Both the position numbers and the translations under genes were made by a program. Positions 12,094-13,918 of a stretch of DNA of 13,918 nt are shown piece after piece. The notes under the pieces are model-generated. The model was given only the letters and a program-made list of their open reading frames with translations. It had not been told where the DNA came from and did no database searches. Each line of letters begins with the position of its first letter. Within the stretch, counting starts at the first letter, position 1. The DNA is from DASQVO01 sp035640715 (GTDB lineage: Bacteria > Actinomycetota > Actinomycetes > Streptosporangiales > Streptosporangiaceae): assembly GCA_035640715.1 (NCBI GenBank), contig DASQVO010000068.1:1-13918 (forward strand), read 5' to 3'.

Positions 12094-13068
12094 ATGCGAC
12101 TGAGGGCGCGGATCACTTCGCTGACCGTGGCGGCCGCCATTATCGGCGCGGTCACGGCATGCGCGTCCACGGCCGCGGCCCAAGGTCCACGGCCCGCGCT
12201 CACACGGACCGCGACACCGGCCCGGACGCGCGCGCCCGCCAGGACCTCCGCTCTCCGCCCGTCGGCCAGTCCGGCGATCGCGGTGACCGGCGCGCCTGGC
12301 GGGGTGAAGGCCAAGGGCGCGGTGGTGGCCGATGCGGCCACCGGTCAGATGCTGTGGGCCCGTGATGTAGGCACCGAACGGCCGATGGCGAGCGTCACCA
12401 AGGTGATGACCGCGCTGCTGGTGCTGGAAAGCGGCCACCTCGGCAAGGAGATCCGGGTGCCGCAGGCGGCGTTCAGCTACGCCTGGAAGTACGGGGGCGA
12501 GACCGCATCGCTGCGCCCGGGGGATGTGCTCACGGCAGGGGAGCTGCTGGAGGCGCTGCTGCTGCCTTCGGGAGCGGATGCGGCCTATACCCTTGCGAAC
12601 GCCTACGGCCCCGGGCTGAACGCCTTCGTGGCGCGGATGAACGCGACCGCGGCCCGGATGGGCATGACGCACACCCATTTCACCTCACCGGACGGGCTGC
12701 CCTATCCCACCGGGGCCTCGACCTACTCCACGCCGTCTGACCTGCTCACGCTCGGCCTGGCTGCGATGCGGTACCCGGCCTTCCGGTCGATCGTCGACCA
12801 GCGGTTCTACCAGCTGCCGAAAGGGCCCGGACATCACGCGTACTGGTGGGACAACACCGACAATCTGATCGGCTCCTACCAGGGCGCCGTCGGGATCAAG
12901 ACCGGGTACACCGACGACGCCGGGCACTGCCTGCTGTTCGAGGCGATCAGGAACGGCCGGACGCTGATCGGGGCCGTGCTGGACAGTCCCGCCACCGGCC
13001 CAGCAGCCGCCATGCAGGATGCCGCACGGATGCTGAACTGGGGCTTCCAGCTCCGTGGCGTCGGCTGA
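12094..13068 (+). CDS. D-alanyl-D-alanine carboxypeptidase (peptidase family S11), lipoprotein type
   Basis: The 324-residue protein has an export signal ending VTAC at 20-23, which fits a lipobox, so it is probably anchored on the outer face of the membrane. A Thr/Ala/Arg/Pro-rich linker spans about 25-65. The penicillin-binding serine-peptidase domain shows all three motifs: SVTK at 100-103 with nucleophile Ser100 and Lys103, SGA at 159-161 in the SxN position, and KTG at 269-271. Such enzymes trim the terminal D-Ala from peptidoglycan pentapeptides and so control cross-linking. The usual Asn of SxN is Ala here; variants at this place are known in Actinobacteria, so activity is still likely. 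The frame extends upstream to 11941, but ATG 12094 starts the signal peptide and has purine-rich GAGGGCAGG just before it. A six-pair hairpin (13074-13088) follows its stop. Confidence 0.9.
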   Translation: MRLRARITSLTVAAAIIGAVTACASTAAAQGPRPALTRTATPARTRAPARTSALRPSASPAIAVTGAPGGVKAKGAVVADAATGQMLWARDVGTERPMASVTKVMTALLVLESGHLGKEIRVPQAAFSYAWKYGGETASLRPGDVLTAGELLEALLLPSGADAAYTLANAYGPGLNAFVARMNATAARMGMTHTHFTSPDGLPYPTGASTYSTPSDLLTLGLAAMRYPAFRSIVDQRFYQLPKGPGHHAYWWDNTDNLIGSYQGAVGIKTGYTDDAGHCLLFEAIRNGRTLIGAVLDSPATGPAAAMQDAARMLNWGFQLRGVG

Positions 13069-13073
13069 ACGGC

Positions 13074-13088
13074 CCCGGCGTGGCCGGG
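13074..13088 (+). terminator. Possible weak hairpin after the S11 carboxypeptidase
   Basis: CCCGGC (13074-13079) and GCCGGG (13083-13088) form a 6-bp stem with a three-base loop, starting five bases after the S11 stop. It may attenuate transcription into the fragments that follow, but it is short and has no T-tract. Confidence 0.3.
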
Positions 13089-13409
13089 ATGCAGCCGATT
13101 GACCTGGTGGTGTGTGGCAGCGTGGCTGTGAACCGCGTCGGAGTACGCCTCGGCAAGGGTGCGGGGTACTCAGATATCGAGGTGGCGCTACTGGCGGAAG
13201 CGGGTCTCCTCAATGAGCAGACGGCCATTGTGACGACGGTGCATGACTTGCAGGTCGTAGACGAGGAGCTGCCAGAAGCCGAGCATGACTTCCGGGTGGA
13301 CTTCATTGTGACGCCGCAGCGGGTCATTGCGTGCGGGCGCCAACGTCTGGCGGGCGGTAGCAAGGGCAGTCTCCAGGGAGATGTCAGCTCCAGTTGGATG
13401 AAGAATTGA
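13089..13409 (+). pseudogene. 5-formyltetrahydrofolate cyclo-ligase-like protein, C-terminal fragment
   Basis: The frame beginning near ATG 13089 reads PIDLVVCGSVAVNRVGVRLGKGAGYSDIEVALLAEAGLL, then IVTTVHDLQVVDEELPEAEHDFRVDFIVTP. This is the C-terminal half of the 5-FCL/MTHFS-like family, including the glycine-rich GKGAGYSD loop that contacts the nucleotide. Intact relatives have roughly 100 more residues in front, which are absent: the sequence joins the end of the carboxypeptidase gene within some 20 bases. The final ~25 residues, after TPQRVIACG, look like read-through. Family members act in folate metabolism or are uncharacterised homologues. Without the N-terminal domain, catalysis is unlikely. 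Confidence 0.75.
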
Positions 13410-13510
13410 CAGGAGCGCCGCAGAGTCGGGCGCGTGCCATGGCGGGAGCAGGGCCCACCACGGGGTGGCGCGGCCCGGCTTTGACATCAGAACGGAGCAC
13501 ATCGTGGCAG

Positions 13511-13864
13511 CACGGCTTCGAGGGGTTTGAGTACTACTGCACGCCCCGCGCCCAGCACCCGCGCTCGGCGAAGTTCCTCCCCTGGCCGAGCATCGACCAC
13601 ATGGCGGTCTTCGACGCGTTCAGCCCTGCCGGCCTCATCGGGCAGCGCCCGCTCCTCATGATCGCCGGCGACCGGGCCATCACCTCCTGGATGTCCGTCG
13701 AGGCGTTCCAGAAGAGCACCGGCCCGAAGGAGCTGCACTGGATCGAGGGCGCCAGCCACGTCGACCTCTACGACAAGGAGCGGTACGTCGGCCCCGCCAT
13801 CGCCAAGCTCACGGAGTTCTACCGGACCAACCTTGCCGGCAGCGAGCAGGCCGTGACAGCCTGA
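13511..13864 (+). pseudogene. Alpha/beta hydrolase, C-terminal fragment
   Basis: From about 13511 the frame reads HGFEGFEYYCTPRAQHPRSA, then RPLLMIAGDRAITSWMSVEAFQ and KELHWIEGASHVDLYDKERYV, ending at TGA 13862-13864. These are the last strands and helices of an alpha/beta hydrolase, with the catalytic acid in the GDRA region and the catalytic histidine in GASHVDLYD. The half carrying the nucleophile elbow (GxSxG) is missing. The codons before 13511 do not resemble the family, so the join lies near there, about 100 bases after the 5-FCL-like fragment. The substrate is unknown. The last 54 bases of the window show nothing. Confidence 0.72.
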
Positions 13865-13918
13865 TCCACTCCACCCATCAAGACGCCGGCAACGAAACAA
13901 TCCTGCCTCGGCCACCGG

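Noticed and set aside
1..13918. A new defence, CRISPR or biosynthetic gene system
   Set aside because: No repeat-spacer array, nuclease-helicase set, reverse transcriptase or assembly-line enzyme is visible. The genes are known families or fragments of them.

Overview
This is a chromosomal segment from a high-GC actinomycete. The strong G/C bias at third codon positions, the twin-arginine and lipobox export signals, the F420-dependent (LLM) oxidoreductase and the family resemblances all point to Streptomycetales, Streptosporangiales or a relative. The sequence alone does not settle the genus. I see no rRNA, tRNA or CRISPR array, and no convincing new defence or biosynthetic system. The interest lies in one well-built secreted glycan-enzyme locus with a repeated operator-like array, and in the number of broken genes around the intact ones.

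Region 1 (1-2840) is decayed. It holds the 5' end of a small HTH/DUF433-type gene leaving the window on the minus strand and a headless NUDIX hydrolase. An intact HD-domain hydrolase follows on the minus strand. Then comes a phytanoyl-CoA-dioxygenase-like gene that is frameshifted and cut off by an insertion sequence, whose DDE transposase carries two frameshifts of its own.

Region 2 (2841-5350) is a plus-strand housekeeping or accessory stretch. It contains an LLM-class F420-dependent oxidoreductase, a possible 48-residue one-helix membrane protein, and a PfkB-family sugar kinase. It closes with a perfect 18-bp-stem hairpin that probably terminates transcription from both sides.

Region 3 (5349-11870) is minus-strand and encodes exported proteins. 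These are a SPOR plus phosphodiester-glycosidase (NAGPA/DUF2233) protein, a PEBP/YbhB-type lipoprotein, and a 1067-residue family-31 glycoside hydrolase with two carbohydrate-binding-type modules inserted in its N-terminal sandwich. Between them lie orphan pieces: a Tat signal peptide with no protein behind it, and the head of another gene. The GH31 gene has its own terminator, a strong ribosome-binding site, and upstream a candidate promoter embedded in four GAAC direct repeats spaced 20, 20 and 21 bp apart. This looks like a dedicated, regulator-controlled, secreted oligosaccharide-degrading gene.

Region 4 (11870-13918) is plus-strand. A lipoprotein-type S11 D-alanyl-D-alanine carboxypeptidase is followed by two tail fragments: the C-terminal part of a 5-formyltetrahydrofolate cyclo-ligase-like protein and the C-terminal part of an alpha/beta hydrolase.

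Taken together, the intact genes favour cell-envelope and extracellular-glycan work. The many heads without tails and tails without heads suggest a recombination-prone accessory region. Three apparent single-base losses cluster at about 1461, 1671 and 1989, so sequencing error should be excluded before they are called mutations.
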